A stretch of DNA of 64,000 bases from Vesta saturnalis (GCA_036346205.1 JARFJB010001912.1:124001-188000), one strand, 5' to 3'. Numbered from the stretch's first letter, positions 11,207 through 21,990 are shown. Notes: generated from the letters alone by a model not told the origin. Program-made: numbers and translations.

Positions 11207-11419
11207 CTTATTTTTTAATTTGGGACTTTTAATCCGATAGGATTATAGGGCGATTATAGGGCGAGAAGGAAGAATAAGGATGAGAATAGATTAAGGATGA
11301 TGGAAAAGGTAACCCGCAGCCCTTACCGAGCTCAGAAAATCGGAGACCCAATATTAAGGAGCCCATGGTAAGGGTGGTGGTACCTCCCCGGCTGGCATGG
11401 AGTATACATGCCTACCACC

Positions 11420-12217
11420 TACTTACCGGTAACGCGCTGTCCTGGTACCGCAACAATAAATACCGCTGGCAGGACTGAAACACGCTCTTAGACGATTTTC
11501 ATAATTGTTTTTTTGTTTTTCCCGATCGACTACCACATCAACCTGGAAGCCGAAATCCACCGCCGCGTACATAAGCGCAACGAACCGTAATGACATTCAT
11601 TAACGAGTTGCAAACCCTAATCTCGATCCGATTTCCAGTCGGTTGCCGAGTTCATACAAATAGTGCGTGATCACGAGCAACTGCAACAAGAGATTGTAAA
11701 GTCACGACGTTTTTCGTTTGCCGTTCAGAATTCCCAACGATCGACAAATTACACACGCCCGCCCGATTCTCCGACATACAGGCTCCAATTTTCCGCACCG
11801 GACCGCTTAACTAGTGCATCTCAACGTGAGGCCCGAAATCGCCAAAGTTTTGGCAGACCAATTTACACTACTCCGTTACCTAGGGCACCAGATAATAACC
11901 GACAGGGCACACAACGATCTGCCCCCGTTTCAATCACGATACCACCGCTTCCTACGAGCCGACCGCCACTTCAAAGGCCGACTCGACCACCACCCGCTCC
12001 ACCGCTCCGTACTGATGCACCGGCCCGACCTACACAAAGGGAAGCGGCGAACGTCCCTTCTACTGACACCAACCCGGAATACTGGAGGTGTGGTCAGAGA
12101 GGTCACTACCGCACACAGTGCCGAGATCTCTCCGTACTCTTCTGCTCCCGTTGTGGCAGGCGTAACACTTTGTCACGTGACTGTCCATGGGACCGGCCGG
12201 AAAACGACCAGTGAGAG
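11420..12217 (+). pseudogene. Gypsy gag, C-terminal part with zinc knuckles
   Basis: The frame resumes after the nested element with LTGNALSWYRNNKYRW, a conserved Gag capsid block. It continues after a frame break with DYHINLEAEIHRRVHKRNEP, and from 11663 as an open frame of 183 codons. That part is Pro/Arg-rich and ends in two zinc knuckles. In the first (YWRCGQRGHYRTQC, about 12078-12121) the first Cys is replaced by Tyr. In the second (CSRCGRRNTLSRDC) the His is replaced by Thr. Gag packages the element RNA; both knuckles are damaged here. Confidence 0.85.
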
Positions 12218-12234
12218 TTTACGCTGGGAGGCCT

Positions 12235-12540
12235 GAAGCTCTCTCTCCCGCAACCGCCTCCACTGATAATGACCTCCGCCCATTTCTTACCGTTTATATC
12301 TCCCAACAACCCTTCAAAGCGTTAGTGAATACCGGATCCGCTATTATCTTTGTTGGTGACAAACTTGCTTCTCTATTAGCCGACAGTCCGTCATTATTCG
12401 GCAAGCTTTCTATTCAACCATTAAGGTCTTGGATAACGAAATCCGGCATTTAATACATCATGTTCCGTTGCTATGTTACGACGTGCTCTTGGGAATGGAC
12501 TTTTTAGCAAGGACTAGTTTTCATTTTAATATGAAATCCG
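12235..12540 (+). pseudogene. Gypsy aspartic protease, active-site Asp lost
   Basis: RPFLTVYISQQPFKALVNTG (about 12280-12336) is the retroviral-type protease flap and active site, where DTG is expected. The codon at 12328-12330 is AAT, giving NTG, so the catalytic Asp is replaced by Asn. A downstream block, LLCYDVLLGMDFL (about 12466-12504), is the family's ILG-type helix, in a different frame after a shift near 12430. Confidence 0.83.
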
Positions 12541-13080
12541 GAAACCTTTTCCTTGAAAACCGACTTGTCCCTAAGACCACAAAACCAACACCGACGAGTA
12601 ACGACTGTCACGCCATCACCCCTTTGACAGCTATTGAAGAAAACCAGCTGCTCAGATTCCTGAATACCGAACTCCCGAGATTCCAAACCATACAAGGCAC
12701 TACCGATTTGGTAGAACATGATATCCGTCTCACTAACGTTACTCCCATCAAGCAACGATACCGACCGCTTAATCCGAAAATGAAAAACCTCGTAAACGAA
12801 GAGGTAGACCGTATGATAAATGAAAGTATAATTGAACCCGCGGATAGCCCGTGGAGCTCACCGATCGTCATCTCAAAAAAAAAGATGGCAAAGCACGCTT
12901 TTGCATCGACTTGAATGAAATATCCGTCAAATCACATCACATCTTAGACCGACTACGTCACGTGCGATACATTTCCAGCACCGACTTGAAAGACGGTTAT
13001 TGTCGGATCTCATTAACACCCGTAACCCGACCGATCGCGGCATTTACGTTTTCTAAAACCGTACTGCCTCTAACCTCCTC
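12540..13080 (+). pseudogene. Gypsy reverse transcriptase, N-terminal part only
   Basis: HDIRLTNVTPIKQRYRPLNP and PADSPWSSPIVISKKK, then after a frameshift ARFCIDLNEISVK and ISSTDLKDGYCRISLTP, cover RT blocks 1-3 including the first catalytic Asp (in STDLKDGY). The frame then runs into unrelated sequence at about 13055-13110. The block with the YLDD-type box, the thumb and the connection is missing, a deletion I estimate at several hundred bases. RT activity is impossible. Confidence 0.85.
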
Positions 13081-13109
13081 TACAAAGACGTTCGCTGGAA
13101 ATGGTCAAA

Positions 13110-13560
13110 CGAGTAGACTACTGCTTTCGAACAACTAAAGACCGCTTTAGTTAATGCTCCCGTACTTACCTGCCCGAATTTCACTGTTCCCTTTGTCCTT
13201 CAATCCGATGCATCCGAAAGTGGGTTAGGTGCCGCCCTAACTCAAACCATGAATGGCGAAGATCGTGTAATTGCGTATGCCAGGCGAATGTTGAGCTTCT
13301 CGGAAAGCAATTATTCGGTAACGGAAAAAGAATGCCTTGCCATTGTTTTCGGCATTGAGAAAATGAGGCCATATCTCGAGGGATATCGCTTCACAGTTAT
13401 AACCGACCATCAATCCCTAACCTGGCTTCATTCCATAAACAGTCGAGCTAGCCGCCTTGCAAGGTGGAGTACTTTCCTACCATTTGATTTTGAAATTAAA
13501 TATCGAAAGGGGGTGATGAACTGTGTGGCCGATGCCTTATCCCGTGACACGATCCTTACT
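13110..13560 (+). pseudogene. Gypsy RNase H domain
   Basis: AFEQLKTALVNAPVLTCPNF leads into VLQSDASESGLGAAL with the first catalytic Asp, YSVTEKECLAIVFGIEK with the Glu, TDHQSLTWLHS with an Asp, and GVMNCVADALSR with the final Asp. The frame is open from 13147 to 13950. RNase H removes RNA from the RNA:DNA hybrid. This is the best-preserved pol domain of the copy. Confidence 0.88.
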
Positions 13561-13599
13561 ACCGAAAATGAAATCTTTGCTATAGAGCTCCCCGAGTGC

Positions 13600-14815
13600 A
13601 ATTGGTACACTCAAAAACTTTATGAGGTAACAAACTACCCCGACCGACTGCCGGATTACTGTATTCGTGAAGGACGACTTTACCGTCATTTACGTACAAA
13701 TGAGTTAAAAAGCAAATTAATTACCGACCCCTGGAAATTTTGTGTTGCTAAACCGCACCGCCCCCGTGTTTTCAAGGAGAATCACGATTCTGCCACCGCT
13801 GGTAATTTAGGGGTCACTAAAACCACCAACCGTATTCTAGAACGGTATTATTGGCCAGGAATGGTCAGAGACATTAACACCTATGTCACAACAGAAAACC
13901 GCGGGTCAGATGCAACAGCATCCGAACCGTTTACTTTGGGACATAGTTAGCTCCGACATCATAGGACCCCTACCCCGATCATCCAAAGGTCATTCTTATC
14001 TGTCCGTTTTTCAAGACCGTTTTAAAAAGTGGGTAGTTGCCAAACCTCTAAGGAAAACTACCGTCACTACCATCTCAGAAGCTTTATACGCCGATCTTAT
14101 TACCAAATGCGGCACACCACGTGTGGTACTAACCGACAATGGCTCGCAGTATGATAGCCGTGCTTTCAAACACTTGCTATCAGAACTCAGCATCCACCAC
14201 CGATATACCCCGCTGTACATTCCGAAAGCCAACCCCATAGAAAGAGCGAACCGCACGCTGAAAACAATGATCGCCCAGTTTTGCGATAACAATCACCGCG
14301 ATTGGGACCGCACCTTCCCGCCCTCACTTTCGCGATGAACACGGCCGTACAGGAATCGACCGGATTAACTCCCGATTTCTTGAACTTCGGTCACGAACTG
14401 GAACTTCCGGGAACCTTACGACGTGAAACCGATCGGTCACCAAACTCTGACGAAACAAACGCCGAAAACGTTGTACCCGCTCATAGCCGCCGATTATGTC
14501 AATTAGAAGACATATTTCAATTGGTACGGCATAATTTAGGTCGCGCATACAGTAAATAAGAAGGCCACTATAATCTATGACGCCGCGAATGGAAACCGCA
14601 CCTGGGAGACCGTGTCCTACGTAACATCCGCTTTCCTCTGCCGCAGAGGGCGTCGCCGCCAAGCTTGCGCCGAAGTATTCCGGTCGTACATAATTATTAA
14701 GTTCGTGTCTCCTGTTGTATTTAACTTAAAACACGCCGCCGACAACCACAGATTAACCCGGATACACGTCAAGGACCTAAAACCCTACCACCGCGATGAG
14801 AATTAACCGACCGCC
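13600..14815 (+). pseudogene. Gypsy integrase, frameshifted
   Basis: The N-terminal HHCC zinc domain is recognisable as HDSATAGNLGVTKTTNRILE, where the second His is Asn, and it breaks at the Cys pair. The catalytic core follows in a new frame from 13883: VSSDIIGPLPRSSKGHSYL (first Asp), VVLTDNGSQYDS (second Asp) and KANPIERANRTLK (Glu). The C-terminal part, from 14302, has ALTFAMNTAVQESTGLTPD and, in further frames, HLGDRVLR and IHVKDLKPYHR. At least four frame changes. The integrase would insert the cDNA into the host genome. Confidence 0.87.
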
Positions 14816-14878
14816 TCGTTAACGTTTATTTAGATTACCGCCGACGAGTTACTAGCAGAAAAAGCTACGCTTTTTCTT

Positions 14879-15031
14879 CCGAGGAACGAGGGGTGTGTAA
14901 CCAAACCATCATTTCCGTTACCGAACAACCATATAAATTGCTAAATACCGATGTATTTGATCACCCGGTATATTTGTGTTTAATTTCAAAATTAATTGAT
15001 TGAATAAATTCTTACATAATACCCTAGATAC
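14879..15031 (+). repeat. Polypurine tract and 3' LTR of the gypsy element
   Basis: A purine run GAGGAACGAGGGG (14881-14893) sits just before TGTGTAACC, as expected for a plus-strand primer site. The LTR contains CATATAAATT (TATA-like, about 14930), also conserved in the 5' remnant, and AATAAA (15003-15008) as a polyadenylation signal. An end at GATACA (15031) is a guess based on the usual CA terminus. Confidence 0.6.
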
Positions 15032-15034
15032 AGT

Positions 15035-16600
15035 TTTATTAATTAAAAAAAAATGCAAGATGCAGTGATTTTACCTTAAATAATTTTCATTATAGTTACA
15101 TAAATTCATAATTTTAATATATAAACATTTCCCATTTCACATAAAAATATTTCAGGTTCAAGTGACGAGTTTTCTTGTCATATACGCCAAACGCGATGTC
15201 TTTTGTTACCACTATGGCAATAGAATCAAAAATTGTTGTTACTACGAGTTTGTGAGTGCGTGTGGTACCTGATATATTGATTAAGTAAATTAATTTGATT
15301 TATCTACTACTGTTGATGTGTTGATAAATTCCTGTCCGCTATTCCGTTGTTTTTTTAAACAAGATACAAGTAGTAAACCTTGTGTGTGTAGCTATTCCAT
15401 TTATGGAAAACATATTTAAGTAACGTTGTATTTGTACGTGTGCAATTATCCGATAAGCGTGTTATCAACGAGTTTCTTTGCAGCTTAAAAACATTACCGT
15501 TTCCGTCTTAACTAAGTCCGTACTTCTACTAATATTAAGCTGGCTATCTGCGCGTTCATTTTTTATACCTTTATAGGTGTACATTTCATCCACGAGTAAC
15601 CGTTTACAAATAAAATCGTTTTCAAACCACGAATCAATTGCACATTAAGTTTGACTTAAACATTTGCAGAAATATCATTTCATTGTATGCGATTGCATCT
15701 GACAATTAGGATTTTTTTCTTTTAAGTTAGTTTTAAAAGAATAAATTGCTAGATAATTTTTGTTTTATATAGCCGTCTTTATTAGTGCCTAACAAACACA
15801 TTGTGTTTCTATTTTTTATTTTTTAATTTAGTTGTAGTTTTCCGCCACAAGCGATACCCGTATGTACCGGGTGGTCCAAATATTGCACCCACTACAGTTA
15901 TTAATTCTATTTCGACTAAAATAATTTTTTATTAACAGTATGTAGCCGGTTATTAATTACCAATATGTTTTTCTGATTTTTGTTTTATAATTTTGGATCT
16001 TGTACGACCTGTTATTTAAGTTGTCAGACAAGGGTTAATTAGTTTACTGCTTGTTTAGACAAACGACATTTTTAGTTTATACATTTTTTTAATGTAGTTT
16101 TGGTTTTCCGTCTCCGTTGGCGATTATATATATTTTTCCTTGGTACGGTTAATTATTTTAATCAATGGAGTTTTTAATTTTGTTTTACCACTACAATTTT
16201 TTTCAGTGATAGCTGACCATGTATGAAACAATTATTAGTGTATTTATTTACCATCTTAAGTGCGTTTTCGGTTCTTGTTTGTTATTTTTTTCAGCAATTT
16301 AGGTATTTTTTTTCGCCACCGTTGGCGAAAAATTATTTTACTAATTGACATCGCCAAGCACTATAGTGCGTTTTTGTTTTCTTTCAGCTGCCCGAATAAA
16401 TTAGAAGCTGGGTCCTCGCACCATAACCACCCAATTTTTTTAGTATTATTTTTGTCCGTGAAATATTAATTTAATTTGTCCCCTTTACCTTCGATAACAA
16501 CCTATTTTTCTCAAACTGAGACCGAGAGGTTGATTAATATTTTTTTTCGTTATTTTTCGTTCTGTTGTCTACTTTACAACTTATAAAATAAATTTTTTTA
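15035..16600. other. AT-rich non-coding stretch
   Basis: No coding similarity. The block at 15868-15895 (ACCGGGTGGTCCAAATATTG) looks like the end of a DNA transposon but has no partner in the window. Confidence 0.45.
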
Positions 16601-16605
16601 TTAAA

Positions 16606-16826
16606 ATACTTATCTTTTGTTTTAATGGTGTATTTTAAATCATACATCTAAACGTTGATACATTAAGTTATCTTCGTCAGTAGTAATGTCTGTTGAAATT
16701 GTTAAAGATGTTATAAACAATTTTAACAGATATTACTACTGACGAAGATAACTGTAAGTGTTATCGAACCGTTTAGATTGTATAATTTAAAATACACCAT
16801 TAAAAAAACCAAAAAAAGATAAGTAT
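16606..16826. repeat. Near-palindromic hairpin element (MITE-like), 221 bp
   Basis: The arm from 16606 (ATACTTATCTTTT, TTAATGGTGTATTTTAAA, TTATCTTCGTCAGTAGTAAT) pairs over about 95 bp with the arm ending at 16826, around a loop of roughly 20 bases near 16715. Arm mismatches are few. It carries no coding sequence. It lies about 20 bp from the inverted end of the next transposon. Confidence 0.85.
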
Positions 16827-16846
16827 TATATTATGTGTGATAATGG

Positions 16847-17022
16847 TGAAAGTTTACACTCGCTTAAAATGTGCATATTCGTATTTATTGCTCTAACTCA
16901 ATTTTTTTAATAGTTATGAGGATGGCTCATTAGCATACACAAAAAAGAGTATTTTTACGAATATTTTGATGCCACACAATCCGTGTTTAATCAGTATTAA
17001 ATATGACAAAGCGCCAATAGCT
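16847..17022 (+). repeat. Left inverted repeat of the mariner-like element
   Basis: About 176 bp, diverged from its partner at 19051-19215 by several indels and substitutions. The inner part (about 16973-17022) is best conserved. Confidence 0.78.
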
Positions 17023-17507
17023 TATTTATTATTACATCTTAATGATTAACACCCTAATCATCATAGCTTTAACAATGGCCGCTGCCGCGCGCTGCGGCAT
17101 AACCAGCAGCGATGCAAGCGATTACTAAGATGCGCTAGATTTTTTTCCCAAGCCATCTTAGCTTTTTATTCACGCAGCCAACCTTTTTTTTTAAAGCCTA
17201 TGAATTAAAAATACTAATGGTAGCTCGTGAGAATAGCTAAAAAGAGAATTTTTCTATAAACAGCTCGATACCTCATAATTTACCTACGTTTTTTTTATTT
17301 TTGTATAAATCGACAATAAACTATTTTTATTAAACCGTAAGTAATAAGTATCAAGTCCCACGCCGTGCGACGGTACGACTCCGGCGCGGCTGCGTTTTTA
17401 GAAAAACTAACGTGCGTTGGAAATAAACAATGTATATTGCCATGGCCAGTTTTCCAAATAAATTATTTGATTTAGTTCGTTAATTTTATTCATGTCATAA
17501 TCAAATT

Positions 17508-18615
17508 TTGCATTTGTTGCATTATTCGTACTATATTCGTGCTTTTTATATTTTACTTAACATTAAGTGTATTTTTGGAAAATCAGTCACGCAAAATTAC
17601 ACACGATCTGAAAAAATAGATATGCTTGTAATTTTTGGAGAATGTGGGCAAAATTCTACAAATGCCGCTCGTGTGTATGCCGAGAGGTTTCCAAAAAGAC
17701 TTCATCCCACCAGACAATATTTTCCTAAACTTGTATCAAAAATGCGTGGTGAGTGTGGAGGTGAAAACGTTGCAAATAATAGATTTATTATAAATGAAGA
17801 AAAAGAGTTAGATGTTTTGGCTTACGTAGAAATGAAAAAAAATGCTTCACTTAGAGAAATCGTCAATGTGTGACAAACATCTAAAGATTCGACCCTTAGA
17901 ATTTTACATAAATACAAATATCAATTGCATCAGCATGTGTACGAAAATCAAATTTTATGATAACAGCTTTCCATTTAAAATTCTTTATTCAGATGAGAAT
18001 CGTTTTACAAATTTGAGAGTCTTCAACAGAAATAATAAGAGATATTGGTCTCAAGAAAATCAAAATCTAATTTTCAAGAACACTGTGGATTTAATTGTTG
18101 GGTGGGGATTGTTGGGGAATATATTTTAGGACCAATATTTTTTTATGATTATCTAACGGGGGAGAGATATTTGGGTATTTAAGAGAGGAAATCGATGGGT
18201 TTTTAGACGACCTTCCAATAGTCAATAGAGTGGGCCTATTTTTTCAAGAAGATGGCGCTCCACCGCATAACTCAAGGCCTGTTTCGGATTAAATAAGCTC
18301 TAAGGGAGAAATTGGGTAAGAAACGCGGGACCAGTTAGGTGGCCAGCTAGGTTAAGTTAAACTTTTTTATTTTTCTCTCGTTTTATTTATTAATTTATTT
18401 AAATGTTGATGGTAACTTGACCTTACCCCACTAAATTTTTTTATAGGCCATAATCAAGAATCAAGTATGCAGTACATCCTCAACTATACGGGATGAGCTG
18501 GAACACAAAGTCAGAGCAGCAATAAATGGGATTACTCGTACTCAATTAAGAAAAGTCGTTCGAACAGCAATTGAAAGGGTGCAGCTTGGTCAACAGCAAA
18601 TGTGTGGTTAAATAA
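17508..18615 (+). pseudogene. DUF4817/mariner-type transposase, broken
   Basis: The first 121-codon frame contains TRSEKIDMLVIFGECGQNST and ARVYAERFPKRLHPTRQYFP, the N-terminal HTH (DUF4817) of this family. The core follows after frame changes: LYSDENRFTNLRVFNRNN (first Asp, 17993) and FQEDGAPPHNSR (second Asp, 18251). The third block reads DLTPLNFF at about 18422, with AAT (18434-18436) where Asp is expected. About 70 bp of AT-rich sequence is inserted between RWPAR (about 18350) and this block. The C-terminus, RAAINGITRTQLRKVV, ends at 18612. Loss of the third acid, stops and the insertion make it inactive. Confidence 0.82.
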
Positions 18616-19050
18616 ATTGAAAACCTAATGTCATAACTTTATTGTGTCTTAGTATAAAATATTTATTGTGTATGATGTTATTTTTGGTTACATTTCATTA
18701 AATTTTAAGGTCACTAAATAGGTTAGGTATTTTACGCTGCGCTTTTTTAAACACCATTTTCCTTAAAAAAGTAAGATACAAATTTAATTAACGCATAATC
18801 AATAATCGTTTTAATTTTAGCGCTCCAGATTTAAAATTAAAAAATACTGTTTATGATAATACTTAATATTTCGTCTACAATATCCACATTTAAAGATTTT
18901 TAATAAAATTGAAATAAAAAAAACCCTAAGGAATATTGAAAATAATAAATTAAAATACTTAAGAGATTAAATACCGTAGTAATAGGCAATTGTTTTTTGT
19001 TGTTACTTTCGTTTTCCAGAGTAGCTTGGTCGCAGTCGGTCGTGGCACAT

Positions 19051-19215
19051 AGCTGTGGGGCTTTGCCATATTTAATACTGATTAAACAAGGATTGTGTGG
19101 TCTCAAAATGTTCATAAAAAAATATTCTTTTTTAGCATGCTAATGATTCAAACTCATTACTATTGAAAAAATTGACTTAGTTGGGCGGTAAATACGAGTT
19201 TGCAAACTTTAAGCG
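19051..19215 (-). repeat. Right inverted repeat of the mariner-like element
   Basis: Reverse complement matches 16847-17022 (shared CACACAATCC and GTTTAATCAGTATTAAATAT). Open frames crossing it are chance. Confidence 0.78.
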
Positions 19216-19555
19216 AACCTAAAAGGATACTGAAAAATAAAAACCGAATTTTAGGTAACTGCCTGATGTCAAATTAACCATATTAACCGATTCAAGGCAC
19301 TCTAGATTGAAATAAAAATTTTTTTAGGTTAGGTGATAAAAAGTGATAAGTGGGGTATTATTATATTCAGAATGTTCTTTTCTATCAAAATAAACAAAAA
19401 TATATCGGTTGTCTCATTTAAAATAAAAAAGCTAAGGTCATTTCCGGGCATACCGAAAATTACAGAAGATTTATCTGACACATTTACCTACCAAATTTCA
19501 TGTATTGATATAAACAAATAAGAAAAGGAAGCTATAGAGGCGAACCCGCTTGCTG

Positions 19556-19558
<3 letters not shown>

Positions 19559-19629
<71 letters not shown>
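19559..19629. repeat. (TA)n microsatellite
   Basis: About 70 bp of pure TA, seen directly. Confidence 0.97.
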
Positions 19630-19631
<2 letters not shown>

Positions 19632-20551
19632 AATAATTCAGGGTCTTATATTTTAAATCATTTAATAAACGTATGATGATCGACAAAGGTGGATGCGGCA
19701 CTTGCTTTTAGAGGGAATACTTAAAACCCAAGAGTAAAATCACTAAGCTTTAATGATAAAATTTTAAAGATATCAAATTTTATATTAAAATATGTCTGAC
19801 TTCCACAACAGACTATTATTTTTTTTTAAATAGGCTTAACAAATAAGCCAAATCAATTCACTAAACTATAAAAAATATATATAAATAAATGAAACTCCAA
19901 TCTCAAAAAAAAGGTCAAACAGAACGAATACCTTTTTTTTTTAAAGTTTCCCATTTTATCATCGTCAAACTATATAATATACATTTTCTCCTTTCTTCGT
20001 ATCCCAGTTCAAAATGACTCAGTACTTGCTTGCTTCATTGTTTTTATACAAATTTGTCTTTGTTCATTTTAAAATCCATATTTTCTATTTTTCTGGATTA
20101 AACTCTAGACCGGCAAGTTTCCTTTTTTATCGTTCGCAATAGACCGTCTTTTCAATTCTTTTCTTTTTTTTCTCTCCATATTCTTTTCTCTTCACATTTT
20201 TTTCTCTTTATACCTTTATTTCTTACCGATTTTCTTTTTTTATCATCTGACATTGTTTTTTACCAAAAAATCTTGCCTACTAAATCAATTGTTTTTTTAC
20301 TTCCTCTTCCTCACTCCCGTACAAAACTGATTTCCGCTTACCATCCCTTGAATTCCTTTCTAACCTTTTGATATGCTGTTTCTTATATTAAATTTTACTA
20401 CTAATACAATTTGAAATTATAAAAATTACTAAAATAGAAGTTGACATCTTATTTGTATTTTTTTTAATATCATATCCATTATTCAATGTAATTTTGGGTT
20501 ATGTAAGCCAAATGAATGTTGCTGAATGCATTTCAATTATCTTATATCTTA

Positions 20552-20552
<1 letters not shown>
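19630..20552. other. Non-coding, pyrimidine-rich segment
   Basis: No coding similarity. Between about 20110 and 20320 the plus strand is strongly T/C-rich with runs of TTTTCTTTTTTTTCTCTCC type, a polypyrimidine:polypurine tract. Confidence 0.55.

Positions 20553-20613
<61 letters not shown>
20553..20613. repeat. (TA)n microsatellite, left of long-TIR element
   Basis: About 60 bp of pure TA that runs straight into the left inverted repeat of the element at 20612. A matching array borders the right end. Confidence 0.97.
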
Positions 20614-20616
<3 letters not shown>

Positions 20617-21122
20617 GTAAACGGCACCTTTGGCCGTCATCTTGGGGAAAACCCACCTTTCACTTTTTTACACGCCCACGTGTAGGACGTATTTTTTCAC
20701 CCCTGCTGGAATTTTCATGCCTAATTATTTTTTACTCGCTCACGTGTAGGACGTATTTTTTCACCCCTATGGCTTCTTTTCTAAGGCTCTTTTCAACCCT
20801 AATTATTTTTTACTCGCTCGCGTATAGGACGTATTTTTTTACCCCTACTTTATAACCGCCCACGTGTGAGCTGGTATTTTCCACCCCTATGGTTTCTTTT
20901 CGAGGGTCAACCCTAATTAAGGCTTTTTTTTGCTCGCTTACTTGAGGGGCGTATTTTTGTACCCCTATTTTATGGCCGGCCACGTGTAGGACGCGTTTTT
21001 TCAACCCCTAATTATTTTTTGTTGTATTGAGAGCCTTTTTGACAGTAATTCCTTGTACTTGCTCACGTGAGGGGCAGATGTAGGGGTTGGTCTTGGACTT
21101 GGGGTTGGACCAGTAGTTGCTC
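20612..21122 (+). repeat. Left 500-bp terminal inverted repeat with CACGTG array
   Basis: It aligns with the reverse complement of about 23714-24222 at what I judge above 90% identity. It is itself built of diverged sub-repeats: a 'CACGTGTAGGACGTATTTTT' / 'ACCCCTATGG' / 'AACCCTAATTATTTTTTACT' pattern. CACGTG palindromes occur at 20677, 20741, 20861, 20981 and 21064. Confidence 0.88.
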
Positions 21123-21340
21123 TTAGGGTTATTTTTGATGGTCATCTAATTAAGGTCCTTTTTGGTTGTATTAAGAGCAGTACCCCTGGAGGTTAGGCAA
21201 ACGCACACGTATACAATGCTGGAAATTGCATAATTACCCTAATAAGATATTATTAAAATTATCGATCCTATTGCTTTAAGATGGTCATATGCTATTGGAT
21301 GATCTTTTGCCTATACGAGAAATTTATTTATACGTTGTAT

Positions 21341-21830
21341 TTCTAATAAGGAGATTCTCGTAAGACACGTGTAGGCCTTCGCAACTTGTTCTCGGGGTCT
21401 TCGCCCCCTGGCCGGAGATGGTATGGGAACACTAACCTTATAAGACAAGTGTAGAGCTTAGCCCGTATCGTGGCCCCCTTGGTGCAAATGTATGCGGGTT
21501 CTAACTTAATCTTACAGCTGTAGGCCTTCGCCCCGTCATACGGAATTGTATTCTAATAAGGAGGTTCTTGTAAGACACGTGTAGGGCTTCGCAACTTGTT
21601 CTCAGGCCTTCGCTCCCCTGGCTGGAGATGGTGTGGGAACCCTAACGTTATAAGACAAGTGTAGAGCTTAGCCCCTATCGTGGCCCCCTTGGTGCAATTG
21701 TATGCGGGGTCTAACTTAATCTTACAACTGTAGGCCTTCGCCCCGCCATACAAAATTGTATTCTAATAAGGAGGCCCTAGTAAGACAGGACTTGTATCAG
21801 GGTCTCCGCCCTAGCCCCTTTGAGTAAAAA
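21341..21830. repeat. 210-bp tandem repeat, two full units and a partial third
   Basis: Units start with TTCTAATAAGGAG at 21341, 21551 and 21761, giving a 210-bp period; the first two units are roughly 90% identical. Each full unit contains three related sub-blocks of the form AAGACA(C/A)GTGTAG(G/A)(C/G)CTT(C/A)GCCCC, making a small higher-order repeat. The GTGTAGG core echoes the motif in the terminal repeats. Confidence 0.85.
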
Positions 21831-21951
21831 TTTGATTTTATCGCCATTTAGTGGCGTATAGAATAATGAACATTTTCTATAATAGAAGCTGATAATGCAC
21901 ACCTCTCTCTTGCTCTATCTTGTTTCTCCCTCCCTCTCTCTCTACTTTGGC

Positions 21952-21955
<4 letters not shown>

Positions 21956-21986
<31 letters not shown>
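21956..21986. repeat. (CA)n microsatellite
   Basis: About 30 bp of CA, preceded by a CT-rich stretch from 21901. Inside the long-TIR element. Confidence 0.95.

Positions 21987-21990
<4 letters not shown>

Larger units (their letters stand above)
8158..11419 (-). mobile_element. Non-LTR retrotransposon (jockey/CR1-like), nested in gypsy gag
   Basis: It reads on the minus strand: 5' end near 11419, 3' end at a poly-A tail (seen as T10 at about 8160-8170). The 5' limit is set by comparison with a second copy at 51510-53320: both share the GCAGCCCTTACCGAGCTCAG block and diverge just beyond CATGCC(T/A)(A/T)CCACCTA. The gypsy gag resumes immediately at 11420 (LTGNALSWYRNN). Domains are an endonuclease followed by a reverse transcriptase. 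No separate ORF1 is visible between the 5' leader and the endonuclease. No clear target duplication was found. Confidence 0.85.
7881..15031 (+). mobile_element. Degenerate Ty3/gypsy LTR retrotransposon with nested non-LTR element
   Basis: A segment starting TGTAACGAAACC at 7881 recurs at about 14896 (TGTAACCAAACC) and both continue through TTTCCGTTACCGAACAACCA, so these are LTR starts. Between them lie gag with zinc knuckles, protease, part of reverse transcriptase, RNase H and integrase, all on the plus strand in the gypsy order PR-RT-RH-IN. Many stops and frameshifts, a large RT deletion and a non-LTR insertion in gag show that it is a dead copy. The right end at about 15031 is estimated; no target duplication was found. 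Confidence 0.85.
16847..19215 (+). mobile_element. mariner-like element with long inverted ends, degenerate
   Basis: Sequence at 16847-17022 matches the reverse complement of 19051-19215. Shared blocks include CACACAATCC, GTTTAATCAGTATTAAATAT and CATTAGCAT. Between them lies one transposase pseudogene on the plus strand. At about 2.37 kb with ends of 165-175 bp it is larger than a classical mariner. The exact outer ends and target duplication could not be fixed because the similarity fades. Confidence 0.75.
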
